Origin: an uncultured Paraprevotella sp.
GTDB lineage: Bacteria; Bacteroidota; Bacteroidia; Bacteroidales; Bacteroidaceae
DNA: 11,851 bases
Reading direction: 5' to 3'
Assembly: GCA_900766785.1 (NCBI GenBank)
Contig: CAAFWT010000084.1
Span: forward strand, 1-11,851
The notes under the pieces are model-generated. The model had not been told where the DNA came from, searched no databases, and was given only the letters and a program-made list of their open reading frames with translations. How positions within the stretch are numbered: the stretch's first letter is position 1; the number at the start of each line of letters is the position of its first letter. Positions 1 to 5,560 of the stretch are shown here, piece after piece. Made by a program: the position numbers and the translations under genes.

Positions 1-220
1 AGATTTATAACCTTATCGGCAATGAAGGTAACAAATACTGAGCACACTGTTATAAATGGTAATCAATCGAAATGTCGGATAACCCAATCTTAATTTGGGT
101 GGCGCATTGACGAAGTCAGGAAATAACTATTTAGGGCTGACTCCAGTAAATGGAATCAGCCCTAAGTTTTGGTTGTCTCCTAAGAAGTTTAGCGGACAGT
201 AATAGTATGGATTTCAGTCC
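1..220. other. Intergenic left edge, no supported gene
   Basis: No gene can be supported here. The forward strand is open from the window edge to position 41 (ending ...GNEGNKY) and, in another frame, to position 93. Either could be the tail of a gene lying mostly outside the window, but both are too short to judge. A small hairpin, ACCCAA (82-87) with TTGGGT (95-100), sits in the middle, and a strong terminator-like hairpin at 131-165 closes the stretch. The minus-strand gene ends at 221. Confidence 0.5.
130..170. terminator. Intrinsic terminator hairpin, probably bidirectional
   Basis: The arms 131-145 and 151-165 pair almost perfectly: TTAGGGCTGA with TCAGCCCTAA, one C/A mismatch (141/155), then TCCA with TGGA, closing on the loop GTAAA. 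Four T residues (167-170) follow on the plus strand; the minus-strand side has a weaker, A/T-rich exit. It lies 55 nt past the stop of the minus-strand gene at 221 and may end both that transcript and one entering from the left edge. The hairpin is clear; the direction of use is inferred. Confidence 0.75.
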
Positions 221-1123
221 TTATCTTCTGCCGGCCCTTGTTGTTGTGCTGCTGGTGTTGCTTTGTGTGGTACGGGTACTTGATGAATTGCTGTTGCGGG
301 TGGATGTGGAGGTCGACTCTGTGCGAGTGCCACGTCCAGTGCGTGTAGATGTCTGGGCCTGTGTGGTCTGTGTGGTAGAGCCTCTTCGTCCCGAGGTAAC
401 AGTTCCGCTGCTGCTGCTGCTGTTACGGTTGTTGATCTGTGGTGAGTTCTTGTTGCCACTTACGTCTCGGTAGCGCTCATCCTGTGTGCGGTTGGGCTGG
501 TTGGAATTGCTGTAATTGTTGTACCGAATGTCTTCATTGCGGTCTCTCATGTTTACTCCGAAGTCGTTCTTCAGGTTCAGACTGAAGTTCTGGCTCCCGC
601 TGATGCGCATCTGATTGGTGTATCTGTCCTGATTCTTGTACCTGTCCGTGTAATACCCCTTGCTGTAATTCTTGCGTCCGTGCTCGCCACGATAAGTGTT
701 GTAGTGGCTTGGAGCGTCATAGTAGAAGAACTTGTGGTTGGTATACGTCACGTAGATACGCAGATTCCACTTCTTGCCCGTACTGAAGATGGGACGATAG
801 AAGTAATCGGCCTGCATGAACTTGCGATACTGATAATAGGTGAGTACATAACTGGCATCCTCGTTGCGGCGGTCCAGCAGTGTGTAATAATAGAAAATGG
901 CATCCCGATATCCGCGCATCACATCGTCCATCACCTGGTTGGCCTCGTACAGGAAGTCGTAATTGATTTCGTAGAAGTCATCATACTGGCGTGGGGTGAG
1001 ATCCAGCTCGTACGCCATGCGGTCGGTCAGGAAGCGTGCACTTGTGCGTATCTTGGACTTGCTCATGGCGGCTGCACCCAGAGTGGTGCAGAGGATTGTC
1101 AATGTAAGGATCAAGCGTTTCAT
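221..1123 (-). CDS. Secreted hypothetical protein with basic Ser/Thr/Asn/Arg-rich tail
   Basis: This is a 300-residue protein I do not recognise as a named family. The start at 1123 is chosen because it gives a normal signal peptide (MKRLILTLTILCTTLGAAA, cleavage likely after GAAA) and lies about 70 nt downstream of a good promoter; the frame stays open to 1303, but that extension is not signal-like. After the signal, the segment MAYELDLTPRQYDDFYEIN resembles the LTxxQ motif of Spy/CpxP-type periplasmic proteins, which is an inference from pattern only. Residues about 75-150 are very rich in Tyr and Phe. From about residue 200 the chain is low complexity, dominated by Ser, Thr, Asn, Gln and Arg, with a five-serine run encoded by a CTG-type repeat on the plus strand, and ends in AGRR. 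It is divergent from rplM. An exported envelope-associated role is likely; the function is unknown. Confidence 0.8.
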   Translation of the reverse strand: MKRLILTLTILCTTLGAAAMSKSKIRTSARFLTDRMAYELDLTPRQYDDFYEINYDFLYEANQVMDDVMRGYRDAIFYYYTLLDRRNEDASYVLTYYQYRKFMQADYFYRPIFSTGKKWNLRIYVTYTNHKFFYYDAPSHYNTYRGEHGRKNYSKGYYTDRYKNQDRYTNQMRISGSQNFSLNLKNDFGVNMRDRNEDIRYNNYSNSNQPNRTQDERYRDVSGNKNSPQINNRNSSSSSGTVTSGRRGSTTQTTQAQTSTRTGRGTRTESTSTSTRNSNSSSTRTTQSNTSSTTTRAGRR

Positions 1124-1194
1124 AACTGTATTCTTTAATGGTTTGTTACTTGCAGAGATGTGTTCCGAAGACCTTTTCTGCTTTGTCTGTGATG

Positions 1195-1225
1195 CAAAAT
1201 TAGTATTTCGCCTCGTACCTGGCAA
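1195..1225 (-). promoter_or_regulatory. Bacteroidetes promoter for the minus-strand gene
   Basis: Read on the minus strand, TAATTTTG (1202-1195) fits the Bacteroidetes -7 consensus TAnnTTTG exactly. A TTG at 1225-1223 lies 20 nt upstream, the expected -33 element. Transcription would start near 1188 and give a leader of about 65 nt before the ATG at 1123. Confidence 0.7.
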
Positions 1226-1300
1226 ATGTGATTTCCTCATTCTTTCGGGGGAAAAACATTTTTCTGTGTAGGAAAACCCCGCCAGACATATACCAGGGAG

Positions 1301-1350
1301 CATATATATATATAATATGAACGCGTGCGTGCGCGCTATATATTATAATA
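1301..1350. repeat. Alternating purine-pyrimidine block with inverted repeat
   Basis: A CA(TA)n run (1301-1314), then ACGCGTGCGTGCGCGC (1321-1336, fully alternating), then another TA-rich run. TATAATAT (1311-1318) is the inverted repeat of ATATTATA (1340-1347), and CGCG (1322-1325) can pair with CGCG (1332-1335) inside it. Such DNA is prone to Z-form or cruciform extrusion under negative supercoiling. It lies between two divergent promoters (about 75 nt beyond the minus-strand one and 80 nt before the rplM one), so it is not at a transcript end. Any role is inferred. Confidence 0.6.
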
Positions 1351-1428
1351 GGTATAGCCAAAGGGCAGCCATGTGCCAGCGGAGACGGATTTGCGGGAAA
1401 GAAAAAAGAAAAAAGTAGTTGTAGATGC

Positions 1429-1458
1429 TTGTTGTTCAGCGAAAAAGTAATACCTTTG
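1429..1458 (+). promoter_or_regulatory. Bacteroidetes promoter of the rplM operon
   Basis: TTG (1429-1431), 19 nt, then TACCTTTG (1451-1458) matches the Bacteroidetes TTG-N19-TAnnTTTG consensus completely. Transcription should begin near 1465, leaving a leader of about 138 nt before rplM. It probably drives rplM-rpsI-rpsB-tsf, as no other clear promoter is seen before the terminator at 4673. Confidence 0.85.
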
Positions 1459-1464
1459 CACGCC

Positions 1465-1602
1465 GATTATTATCTGGAAGGCATGTATTGTGCCTTCGCG
1501 GCTCGTGTGGATAGCCTTTCCTTTGGCCGGGAAGACGGTCCGTGAATCGGGTCGAGAGAGAAAAGTAACAAACAGAATCAAGAGTAAAACCAAAATTAAG
1601 TA
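1465..1602 (+). ncRNA. Structured 5' leader of rplM, candidate ribosomal-protein leader
   Basis: GAAGGCA (1477-1483) pairs with TGCCTTC (1491-1497) as a perfect 7-bp stem, plus a U-G pair on a 5-nt loop. GGCCG (1525-1529) pairs with CGGTC (1536-1540) around GGAAGA. The last ~45 nt before the ATG are A-rich and unstructured, as is usual for strongly translated Bacteroidetes genes. Ribosomal protein operons are commonly controlled by leader RNAs that bind one of the encoded proteins; L13 leaders are known in other bacteria. Whether this one belongs to such a class is not shown. A 20-codon ORF starts inside the first hairpin (1483-1545); I give it little weight. Confidence 0.45.
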
Positions 1603-2064
1603 ATGAATACTTTAAGTTACAAGACCATCTCTATCAACAAGGCGGCAGTCAAGAAGGAGTGGGTAGTGGTAGACGCTACCGATCAGGTTCTTGGCCGTCT
1701 GTGCACTAAGGTGGCTAAGCTGCTGAGAGGTAAGTACAAGCCCGAGTTCACTCCCAATGTGGACTGCGGTGACAATGTGATTATTGTTAATGCCGACAAG
1801 ATTCGTATCACAGGTAACAAGATGACCGACCGTGTGTATCTTTCTTATACCGGTTATCCCGGTGGTCAGCGCAAGGCTACTCCTGCCAGCATCCTGGCTA
1901 AGCCCAATGGTGCTGACAAACTGATTCACAAGGTGGTGAAGGGCATGCTGCCCAAGAACAAGCTTGCTGATCAGCTGCTGGGTAATCTCTATGTTTATGG
2001 CGGTGCAGAGCACAAGCATGAGGCTCAGAGCCCCAAGGCCATTGATATTAACCTCTACAAGTAA
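1603..2064 (+). CDS. rplM: 50S ribosomal protein L13 (uL13)
   Basis: L13 is an early-assembling protein of the large ribosomal subunit that binds 23S rRNA. The 153-residue chain has the expected Bacteroidales length. It opens with the typical N-terminal strand (WVVVDATDQVLGRL) followed by the core motif CGDNVIIVNADKI and the YTGYPGG turn. The C-terminal part MLPKNKLADQLLGNLYVY is also standard for the family. It is the first gene of the operon, nine nucleotides upstream of rpsI, and follows a consensus promoter and a structured leader. There is no Shine-Dalgarno sequence, only an A-rich stretch before the ATG, as is normal in this phylum. Codon use favours AAG, CGT and GGT, as in highly expressed genes. 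Confidence 0.98.
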   Translation: MNTLSYKTISINKAAVKKEWVVVDATDQVLGRLCTKVAKLLRGKYKPEFTPNVDCGDNVIIVNADKIRITGNKMTDRVYLSYTGYPGGQRKATPASILAKPNGADKLIHKVVKGMLPKNKLADQLLGNLYVYGGAEHKHEAQSPKAIDINLYK

Positions 2065-2073
2065 GATTAAGAG

Positions 2074-2469
2074 ATGGAAAACAAGTATATAGCAAATGCA
2101 GTGGGCCGTCGCAAGAGTGCGGTGGCACGTGTGTACGTGGCTGAGGGTACAGGCAAGATTACCATCAACAAGCGTACTTTGGAGCAGTATTTCCCCAGCA
2201 CCATCCTGCAGTTCGTGGTTAAGCAGCCTCTGAACCTGCTTGAGGTGGCTGAAAAGTATGATATCAAGGTGAACCTCTTTGGTGGTGGTTTCACTGGCCA
2301 GTCTCAGGCTTTGCGTCTGGCTATTGCCCGTGCATTGGTGAAGATAAATGCCGAGGACAAGAAGGCTCTGCGTGCAGAAGGCTTCATGACTCGTGACAGC
2401 CGTGCTGTAGAGCGTAAGAAGCCCGGACGTCCCAAGGCACGTCGTCGCTTCCAGTTCAGTAAGCGTTGA
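2074..2469 (+). CDS. rpsI: 30S ribosomal protein S9 (uS9)
   Basis: S9 is a small-subunit head protein whose C-terminal tail reaches the P-site tRNA. The 131-residue chain starts with the family opening NAVGRRKSAVARVYV, has the glycine loop GGGFTGQSQAL in the middle, and ends with the basic tail GRPKARRRFQFSKR, whose final Lys-Arg is the conserved tRNA-contacting end. It begins nine nucleotides after rplM, the pairing found in most bacteria, and is surely co-transcribed with it. A long structured spacer separates it from rpsB. Nothing is missing or unusual in the protein. Confidence 0.98.
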   Translation: MENKYIANAVGRRKSAVARVYVAEGTGKITINKRTLEQYFPSTILQFVVKQPLNLLEVAEKYDIKVNLFGGGFTGQSQALRLAIARALVKINAEDKKALRAEGFMTRDSRAVERKKPGRPKARRRFQFSKR

Positions 2470-2485
2470 TATTACTCTGGCAGGA

Positions 2486-2532
2486 GAGTGCCTTGGTGCA
2501 TGTTGCCTGAAGCAATATGATACGTGGCACTC
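2486..2532 (+). ncRNA. Two-tier hairpin just after rpsI
   Basis: GAGTGCC (2486-2492) pairs perfectly with GGCACTC (2526-2532). Inside it, CATGTTGC (2499-2506) pairs with GCAATATG (2512-2519) with a single G-U, closing on CTGAA. No T-tract follows, so it is not a standard intrinsic terminator. It lies 17 nt past the rpsI stop, so it may stabilise the rplM-rpsI message, mark a processing site, or form part of an rpsB control element. Confidence 0.5.
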
Positions 2533-2558
2533 ATGTTTAGCATCTAAATCTGCTTGAC

Positions 2559-2638
2559 TCCTGGAGGGCGTGAGGCTCATCTCTAAACAGCCTAACATGC
2601 GCTCACCTATCACCCTCGGCGAGGAGATGATTCCAGGA
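2559..2638 (+). ncRNA. Nested stem in the rpsB leader
   Basis: TCCTGGA (2559-2565) pairs with TCCAGGA (2632-2638), and TCATCTC (2577-2583) pairs with GAGATGA (2624-2630). The two right arms are one base apart, so the stems stack across an 11-nt left-hand bulge. Competing pairings exist (AGGCT 2573-2577 with AGCCT 2589-2593), and a small ORF overlaps the element, so the structure is a proposal. Further downstream in the same spacer are TGGTT/AACCA (2651-2663), AGACC/GGTCT (2663-2676) and CGGAC/GTCCG (2722-2734). Confidence 0.4.
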
Positions 2639-2743
2639 CTACTTGCAGATTGGTTCCCAACCAGACCATCAGGTCTTTCTGTACAGATGCATCTTATGAT
2701 GGCAGACAGGACAGAGAGACTCGGACACAGTCCGGAGAATTAA
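2597..2743 (+). CDS. Possible 48-residue leader ORF before rpsB
   Basis: An ATG at 2597 opens a 48-codon frame ending in TAA at 2741, 38 nt before rpsB. It begins MRSPITLGEEMIPGLLADW and ends TERLGHSPEN. I know no family for it. The first dozen residues resemble the small ORF before porU (MRS-ITL...EEM), and the likeness reaches upstream in frame (EGVRL here, EGERL there), so translation may start earlier, for example at GTG 2570. It overlaps strong RNA hairpins, so coding and structure may compete, as in leader-peptide control. The alternative is that this is only a structured leader with a chance open frame. Confidence 0.3.
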   Translation: MRSPITLGEEMIPGLLADWFPTRPSGLSVQMHLMMADRTERLGHSPEN

Positions 2744-2781
2744 AAAAGAAAGTAAACAAACAATTCAAAACAAAACAAAAA

Positions 2782-3609
2782 ATGTCAAGAACAAATTTTG
2801 AGACACTGCTGGAGGCTGGCTGTCACTTTGGTCACCTCAAGAGAAAGTGGAATCCCGCCATGGCTCCCTACATCTTCATGGAGCGCAATGGTATTCATAT
2901 CATCGACCTTCACAAGACCGTAGTAAAGATTGACGATGCCGCAGAGGCATTGAAGCAGGTAGCCAAGAGTGGCAAGAAGATTCTGTTTGTGGCTACCAAG
3001 AAGCAGGCAAAGCAGACTGTGGCTGATAAGGCAACTTCTGTAAACATGCCCTACGTGATAGAGCGCTGGCCCGGTGGTATGCTGACCAACTTCCCCACCA
3101 TCCGCAAGGCTGTGAAGAAGATGGCCAACATCGACAAGCTGACTTCTGACGGCACTTTCAGCAATCTCAGCAAGCGTGAGATTCTGCAGATCAGCCGCCA
3201 GCGTGCAAAGCTGGAGAAGAACCTGGGTTCAATAGCTGACCTCAACCGTCTGCCTGCAGCCCTCTTCGTGGTTGACGTAATGAAGGAGCAGATTGCTGTT
3301 CGCGAAGCTAACCGTCTGGGCATCCCCGTGTTCGGTATTGTGGACACCAACTCTAATCCCGATAATATCGATTTCGTCATTCCTGCCAATGATGATGCAA
3401 GCAAGAGCATCGAGGTGATTCTCGAAGCATGCTGTGCTGCCATCGCAGAGGGCCTGGAGGAGAGAAAGGTGGAGAAGGCCGATTCTGAGGCTGCCGCTCA
3501 GCAGGACGATCAGCCCGTGAAGAAGTCTCGTCGCAGTGGTAAGGCTCGCGAAGAAGAAGTGGCTGAGGCTGCCGAGGAAGTAGAGACCACTGAGGAAGAG
3601 CAGGCTTAA
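2782..3609 (+). CDS. rpsB: 30S ribosomal protein S2 (uS2)
   Basis: S2 is a late-assembling protein of the small-subunit head. The start at 2782 (MSRTNFETLLEAGCHFGH) is chosen because it follows an A-rich unstructured run typical of this phylum; the frame is open upstream to 2650, but that part is leader sequence. The 275-residue chain contains the S2 landmarks HFGHLKRKWNPAM, YIFMERNGIHIIDL, FVATKKQA, RWPGGMLTNF and DTNSNPDNIDFVIPANDD. Beyond about residue 228 is an extra acidic, Ala/Glu-rich tail with a short basic patch (KKSRRSGK), a species-variable extension. It is followed by tsf after 43 nt, the near-universal rpsB-tsf pairing. The 312-nt spacer upstream makes separate control of this half of the operon plausible. 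Confidence 0.97.
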   Translation: MSRTNFETLLEAGCHFGHLKRKWNPAMAPYIFMERNGIHIIDLHKTVVKIDDAAEALKQVAKSGKKILFVATKKQAKQTVADKATSVNMPYVIERWPGGMLTNFPTIRKAVKKMANIDKLTSDGTFSNLSKREILQISRQRAKLEKNLGSIADLNRLPAALFVVDVMKEQIAVREANRLGIPVFGIVDTNSNPDNIDFVIPANDDASKSIEVILEACCAAIAEGLEERKVEKADSEAAAQQDDQPVKKSRRSGKAREEEVAEAAEEVETTEEEQA

Positions 3610-3652
3610 GTGTTGCCCAACATTTGTCAATAACAAATACAAGAGAAGAACT

Positions 3653-4645
3653 ATGAATGTTACAATGACCGATATCAAGAAGCTTCGCGAAATGACCGGA
3701 GCTGGTCTTTCTGATTGCAAGAAGGCATTGGCAGAGTCCGAGGATATGGACGGCGCTGTGGCTTATCTGCGCAAGAAAGGTCAGGCTGTGGCAGCAAAGC
3801 GTAGCGACCGTGAGGCAGCCGAGGGTTGTGTACTCGTAAAGGCTGTGGACGGTTTTGGTGCTATTATCGCTCTCAAGTGTGAGACCGACTTCGTGGCTAA
3901 CAATGCTGATTTCGTGGCTCTGACTCAGGAGATTCTGGATGCAGCTGTTGCCAACAAGTGCATGACACTGGATGAGGTGAAGGCTCTTCCCATGGGCGAC
4001 GGTACAGTGGCTGATGCTGTTACTGCACGTAGCGGTATCACCGGCGAGAAGATGGAACTGGATGGTTACTCCTACATTGAGAGTGACAACATCTGCACAT
4101 ATAACCACATGAACCGTAATGGTCTTTGCGCCATGGTGGCTCTGAGTGCTCCCGTAGCCGATGAGACTGTAGGTAAGAATGTGGCCATGCAGATTGCCAG
4201 CGCCTCTCCTGTAGCCATCGATGAAAGTGGTGTTCCTCAGGAGGTGAAGGACAACGAGATTGCTGTAGCCATCGAGAAGACCAAGGCTGAGCAAGTGCAG
4301 AAGGCTGTGGAGGCTGCCCTGAAGAAGGCTGGCATCAACCCCGCACTGGTCAACAGCGAGGAACACATGGAGAGCAATATCGCCAAGGGATGGATTACTG
4401 CCGAAGAGGTGGAGCGTGCCAAGGGCATCATCGCCCAGGCTTCTGCCGAGAAGGCTGCCAATCTGCCTGAGGCCATGATTCAGAACATTGCCAAGGGACG
4501 TCTCAACAAGTTCCTCAAGGAAAACTGTCTGCTCAGTCAGGAATACATCTGGGACAAGAACTTCACCGTGGCTTCTTACCTGGATTCTGTACAGAAGGGC
4601 TTGACCGTTACCAACTTCAAGCGCTTCACATTGCGTGCTGAGTAA
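3653..4645 (+). CDS. tsf: Translation elongation factor Ts
   Basis: EF-Ts is the nucleotide exchange factor that recycles EF-Tu-GDP to EF-Tu-GTP in the cytoplasm. The 330-residue length is what I expect for Bacteroidales. The N-terminal UBA-like domain carries the signature MTGAGLSDCKKAL. The second signature, KCETDFVANN, holds the Asp-Phe pair that enters EF-Tu. The central Ala-rich core and the C-terminal module (GRLNKFLKENCLLSQ...) are complete. The start at 3653 (MNVTMTDIKKLR) matches the common family opening; a second Met at 3665 is possible but less likely. It is the last gene of the operon and is followed 27 nt later by a strong terminator. Confidence 0.97.
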   Translation: MNVTMTDIKKLREMTGAGLSDCKKALAESEDMDGAVAYLRKKGQAVAAKRSDREAAEGCVLVKAVDGFGAIIALKCETDFVANNADFVALTQEILDAAVANKCMTLDEVKALPMGDGTVADAVTARSGITGEKMELDGYSYIESDNICTYNHMNRNGLCAMVALSAPVADETVGKNVAMQIASASPVAIDESGVPQEVKDNEIAVAIEKTKAEQVQKAVEAALKKAGINPALVNSEEHMESNIAKGWITAEEVERAKGIIAQASAEKAANLPEAMIQNIAKGRLNKFLKENCLLSQEYIWDKNFTVASYLDSVQKGLTVTNFKRFTLRAE

Positions 4646-4672
4646 TACAGTCCATTCATTGGATAATTGATA

Positions 4673-4711
4673 AAAAGTGGAATTCCCGTGTGGGGATTCC
4701 ACTTTTCTTTT
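4673..4711 (+). terminator. Strong intrinsic terminator after tsf
   Basis: The arms 4673-4687 and 4692-4706 form a 15-bp stem with one G-U pair (AAAAGTGGAAT with ATTCCACTTTT, then TCCC with GGGG) on a GTGT loop. The T-rich run 4703-4712 follows at once. It ends the rplM-rpsI-rpsB-tsf transcript. The T-tract runs directly into the -7 element of the next promoter. Confidence 0.95.
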
Positions 4712-4719
4712 TACCTTTG
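4712..4719 (+). promoter_or_regulatory. Promoter -7 element for the FAH-porU-porV unit
   Basis: TACCTTTG matches the Bacteroidetes -7 consensus. No TTG is found at the -33 spacing, which falls in the terminator loop and right arm, so this is half a consensus promoter. Transcription would start near 4726 and leave a leader of about 95 nt before the ATG at 4820. Confidence 0.5.
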
Positions 4720-4725
4720 TTCTGA

Positions 4726-4819
4726 ACTTATACGTGGAAATCTGCGCTTAGGCAGGGATACAGAATGCTTCATCACGTATCCAGCCATTGCCTGTTTCAC
4801 GACGCCAACTCTACGGGAA
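4726..4819 (+). ncRNA. FAH leader with mutually exclusive stems
   Basis: ATACGTG (4730-4736) can pair perfectly with CACGTAT (4774-4780). The same right-hand bases can instead pair as GTATCC (4777-4782) with GGATAC (4756-4761). CTGC (4742-4745) with GCAG (4752-4755) fits either fold. Two alternative stems sharing one strand is a switch-like arrangement. No known riboswitch class is recognised, and the stems are short. Confidence 0.3.
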
Positions 4820-5434
4820 ATGAAGATATTCGGAATAGGAATGAACTATGCGGAGCACAATAAAGAGCTCTGTCATACGTTATTATATAAAGACCCAGTC
4901 ATTTTCACAAAGGCGGACTCTGCTCTGCTGACGGGTGGGAAGCCCTTTTTCATCCCCGATTATACCAAGCAGTGTGAATATGAAACGGAACTGGTGGTTC
5001 GCATCAACCATTTGGGAAGAAGTATTCCCGAACGATTCGCACACAGGTACTATGATGAGATCTCGGTAGGAATAGATTTCACTGCACGTGACTTGCAGAG
5101 GCAGCTGCGCCAGAATGGTTTGCCTTGGGATATATGTAAGGGCTTTGACGGCAGTGCGGCAGTGGGCCAATGGGTGCCATTGACACAGGTGGGAGAGGTG
5201 CAGGACTTGCATTTCCATCTCGATATCAATGGGCATACCGTCCAGAGCGGTTATACTGGAGATATGTTGCACAGTGTGGACAGTATCATCAGTTACATAA
5301 GCCGTTTCTTTACCCTCAAGACGGGCGATATTATCTTCACGGGCACACCGGCAGGCGTGGGCCCGGTACAGATAGATGATCATCTGCAAGCCTACCTTGG
5401 TGAGCGCATTGTTCTTGACTTTCATGCTCGGTGA
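4820..5434 (+). CDS. Fumarylacetoacetate hydrolase (FAH) family protein
   Basis: Members of this family are cytoplasmic metal-dependent enzymes that cleave or decarboxylate beta-keto acid-type substrates (for example acylpyruvate hydrolase or oxaloacetate decarboxylase); the exact substrate here cannot be read. The start at 4820 gives the family opening MKIFGIGMNYAEHNKEL with His13 and Glu16. The metal-binding acids are visible as YETEL (Glu55, Glu57) and GIDFTARD (Asp86), followed by KGFD (Lys107, Asp110) and the closing TGTPAGVG loop (174-181). At 204 residues it is a short single-domain form, the usual size in Bacteroidales. An upstream TTG-started extension exists but runs through the terminator, so it is rejected. 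It sits 125 nt before porU, an order I recall from P. gingivalis; no functional tie to type IX secretion is known to me. Confidence 0.93.
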   Translation: MKIFGIGMNYAEHNKELCHTLLYKDPVIFTKADSALLTGGKPFFIPDYTKQCEYETELVVRINHLGRSIPERFAHRYYDEISVGIDFTARDLQRQLRQNGLPWDICKGFDGSAAVGQWVPLTQVGEVQDLHFHLDINGHTVQSGYTGDMLHSVDSIISYISRFFTLKTGDIIFTGTPAGVGPVQIDDHLQAYLGERIVLDFHAR

Positions 5435-5482
5435 ACAGATGGGCTTGGATGATTCATCTCAGAGGGTGAACGTCTAACAGGG

Positions 5483-5560
5483 ATGAGAAGCATTACTCTG
5501 GTCTGTCTCCTGAGCGAAGAGATGATGAGAGTGGGTGTGAACTTAAGATTAGAAGGATAA
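5483..5560 (+). CDS. Possible 25-residue leader ORF coupled to porU
   Basis: An ATG at 5483 opens a 25-codon frame starting MRSITLVCLLSEEMM and ending NLRLEG. Its TAA (5558-5560) shares one base with the porU ATG as TAATG, a layout typical of translational coupling. In frame, the opening continues upstream to 5453 (ISEGERLTG before the Met). The pattern EGxRL...MRS..ITL...EEM is repeated in the small ORF before rpsB. The AGAAGGA just upstream of TAATG could act as a ribosome site for porU. I do not recognise a family. It may be a leader peptide that meters porU translation, or the shared part may be an RNA element that happens to be open. Confidence 0.38.
   Translation: MRSITLVCLLSEEMMRVGVNLRLEG

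Noticed and set aside
1..220. tRNA gene or CRISPR repeats at the left edge
   Set aside because: No cloverleaf arms, no TTCRA loop and no regularly spaced repeats can be found; none are seen elsewhere in the window either.
1483..1545. 20-codon ORF (MYCAFAARVDS...) in the rplM leader
   Set aside because: Its ATG is buried in a perfect hairpin, it is short, and nothing like it is seen elsewhere in the window; leader structure is the better explanation.
2486..2532. Intrinsic terminator after rpsI
   Set aside because: The stems are strong but no T-tract follows, and rpsB-tsf has no clear promoter of its own, so read-through is required.
1612..2613. Long minus-strand ORF opposite rplM-rpsI, and similar long ORFs opposite tsf, porU and porV
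   Set aside because: These are antisense shadows of well-identified genes caused by codon bias; no signals or family motifs support them.
2650..2781. N-terminal extension of S2 by 44 residues
   Set aside because: The extension has no similarity to S2 and lies in structured leader; the ATG at 2782 follows an A-rich run and gives the standard S2 start.
4667..4819. N-terminal extension of the FAH protein from a TTG start
   Set aside because: It would be translated through the tsf terminator and the promoter, and the known family opening begins exactly at 4820.
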